From: Actinomycetota bacterium
GTDB taxonomy: Bacteria > Actinomycetota > Actinomycetes > Nanopelagicales > Nanopelagicaceae
NCBI GenBank assembly: GCA_005793655.1
Contig: SXRC01000035.1
Coordinates: 1 to 6,431, forward strand
Direction: 5' to 3'
DNA: 6,431 nt
Each line of letters begins with the position of its first letter. Position 1 is the stretch's first letter. Shown here one piece after another: positions 5,342-6,431 of the stretch. Below the pieces are notes generated by a model, which was given only the letters and a program-made list of their open reading frames with translations, made no database searches and was not told where the DNA came from. A program made the position numbers and the translations under genes.

Positions 5342-6431
5342 TTTTTCTTCATCACCTCATCAGCATCAATTATTCGGTATGCATACCCTTGTTCAGCTAA
5401 AAAGCGTTGACGATTTTGTGCAAAATCTTGATCAATAGTGTCGCGTGCAACTAAAGAGTAAAACCTAGCTCCCCTGCCATCCGCCTTGGGTCTAAGAATT
5501 CGTCCTAAGCGCTGTGCCTCTTCTTGGCGAGATCCGAATGTGCCAGAGACTTGGATAGCAATTGTTGCCTCAGGTAAGTCGATAGAAAAGTTAGCCACTT
5601 TTGAAACTACTAAACATTTTATTTCACCTGAACGAAATAGCGCATAAAGTCTTTCCCGCTCCTTTACCGGTGTATCACCCTTAATGACTGGTACTCCTAA
5701 AGTTTCTGAGAGCTGGTCTAATTGATCTATGTATTGCCCAATTACCAAAACTTGATCATTTGCGTGTTGCTTAGCTAGTGCTACTGCAACTGCTTTTTTA
5801 GTTTGTGAGGTTGAACAAAAACGATACCGATCTTCTTGCTCAGCGGTTGCATAATTCAATCGCTCTTCATCGGTTAAAGTAATTCTCACCTCAACACAAT
5901 CAGCGGGTGCAATATAGCCTTGCGCTTCAATTTCCTTCCACGGCACATCAAATCTTTTTGGGCCAATGAGTGAGAAAACCTCACCCTCCATGCCATCTTC
6001 GCGGACCAATGTTGCGGTTAAGCCAAGTCTGCGACGAGATTGAATATCTGCGGTAAACCTAAAGATAGGCGCAGGTAATAGGTGAACCTCATCATAAATA
6101 ATTAAACCCCAGTCGATTGCATCAAATAAATCAAGGTGCGCATAAACACCATTTTTACGAGTAGTCATTACTTGGTAGGTAGCAATTGTTACTGGCCGGA
6201 TTTCTTTTTTAGCACCGCTGTACTCACCAATATCATCTTCATTCAAATCGGTGCGTTTTAGTAACTCTTCTCGCCACTGTCTTGCTGCAATGGTGTTAGT
6301 CACCAAAATTAAAGTCGTAGCTTTTGCATGTGCCATTGCGGCTGCACCGACAATTGTTTTCCCAGCACCACAGGGGAGTACAACAACACCGGAGCCACCA
6401 TGCCAAAATCCCTCAGCCGCCAGCTCTTGAT
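5338..6431 (-). CDS. xpb: XPB-type DNA helicase (partial, N-terminus outside window)
   Basis: This is the C-terminal 363 residues of a superfamily 2 helicase. The frame is open to the right edge, so the true start lies outside. Numbering from the first full codon at 6429, Walker A is LPCGAGKT (18-25), the DEVH box is at 113-116, motif III with the XPB-specific RED element is GLTATLVRED (136-145), and motif VI is QRLGRILRPK (306-315). Both RecA-like domains are thus present and intact. Actinobacterial relatives such as the M. tuberculosis homologue are about 540 residues, so roughly 180 N-terminal residues are probably missing. The family unwinds DNA 3' to 5' using ATP. In eukaryotes it works in TFIIH and nucleotide excision repair, while the bacterial role is less settled but presumed to be in DNA repair. 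Its stop shares TTAA with the stop of the glutaredoxin-like gene. An internal ATG at 6334-6336 lies after Walker A and cannot be the start. Confidence 0.95.
   Translation of the reverse strand, partial: QELAAEGFWHGGSGVVVLPCGAGKTIVGAAAMAHAKATTLILVTNTIAARQWREELLKRTDLNEDDIGEYSGAKKEIRPVTIATYQVMTTRKNGVYAHLDLFDAIDWGLIIYDEVHLLPAPIFRFTADIQSRRRLGLTATLVREDGMEGEVFSLIGPKRFDVPWKEIEAQGYIAPADCVEVRITLTDEERLNYATAEQEDRYRFCSTSQTKKAVAVALAKQHANDQVLVIGQYIDQLDQLSETLGVPVIKGDTPVKERERLYALFRSGEIKCLVVSKVANFSIDLPEATIAIQVSGTFGSRQEEAQRLGRILRPKADGRGARFYSLVARDTIDQDFAQNRQRFLAEQGYAYRIIDADEVMKKN

Noticed and set aside
6334..6336. ATG as the start of the helicase gene
   Set aside because: The frame continues to the right edge and encodes LPCGAGKT (Walker A) upstream of this ATG, so it is internal to a partial gene.
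1..6431. CRISPR array, tRNA or rRNA gene, insertion sequence or phage-related element
   Set aside because: I saw no regularly spaced short repeats, cloverleaf-like segments, transposase-like frames or flanking terminal repeats.

Overview
The window looks like a chromosomal segment of an actinobacterium whose DNA is visibly A/T-rich for that phylum. The actinobacterial assignment rests on gene content. There is a 32-codon, almost entirely basic ribosomal protein of the mycobacterial bS22 type, an XPB-type helicase with the VRED signature, a small DUF836-type glutaredoxin-like protein, and proC close upstream of bS22. From memory, M. tuberculosis has a comparable order: proC (Rv0500), a small HTH gene (Rv0500A), then the bS22 gene (Rv0500B). 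Low G+C combined with this content would fit free-living freshwater actinobacteria such as the acI/Nanopelagicales group, but that placement is inference.

Layout from left to right. A minus-strand gene for a cysteine-rich uncharacterised protein runs off the left edge (1-390). It is divergent from proC (447-1259, pyrroline-5-carboxylate reductase), with both promoters in a 56-base gap. proC overlaps by four bases a gene for a secreted repeat protein, probably a beta-propeller (1256-2479). The tiny bS22 gene follows (2518-2616). Facing it on the minus strand is a large secreted protein (2625-4979) with a HEMAH zinc-metalloprotease centre, a fibronectin type III domain and a C-terminal propeller-like repeat region. 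A perfect 10-bp inverted repeat at the end of this gene may terminate the converging transcripts. After a 125-base gap comes a glutaredoxin-like gene (5105-5341). Its stop codon overlaps that of the XPB-type helicase gene (5338-6431, minus strand, N-terminus outside the window).

The genes do not form one pathway. proC and the secreted repeat protein are likely co-translated. bS22 has its own strong Shine-Dalgarno sequence. Three genes (the left-edge gene, proC and the metalloprotease) have a TANNNT -10 hexamer only 6-8 bases before the start codon and no clear Shine-Dalgarno, which suggests leaderless mRNAs. I see no mobile element, CRISPR array, tRNA or rRNA. Most of the window is ordinary core genome. 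The least described parts are the two secreted proteins and the cysteine-rich protein at the left edge.
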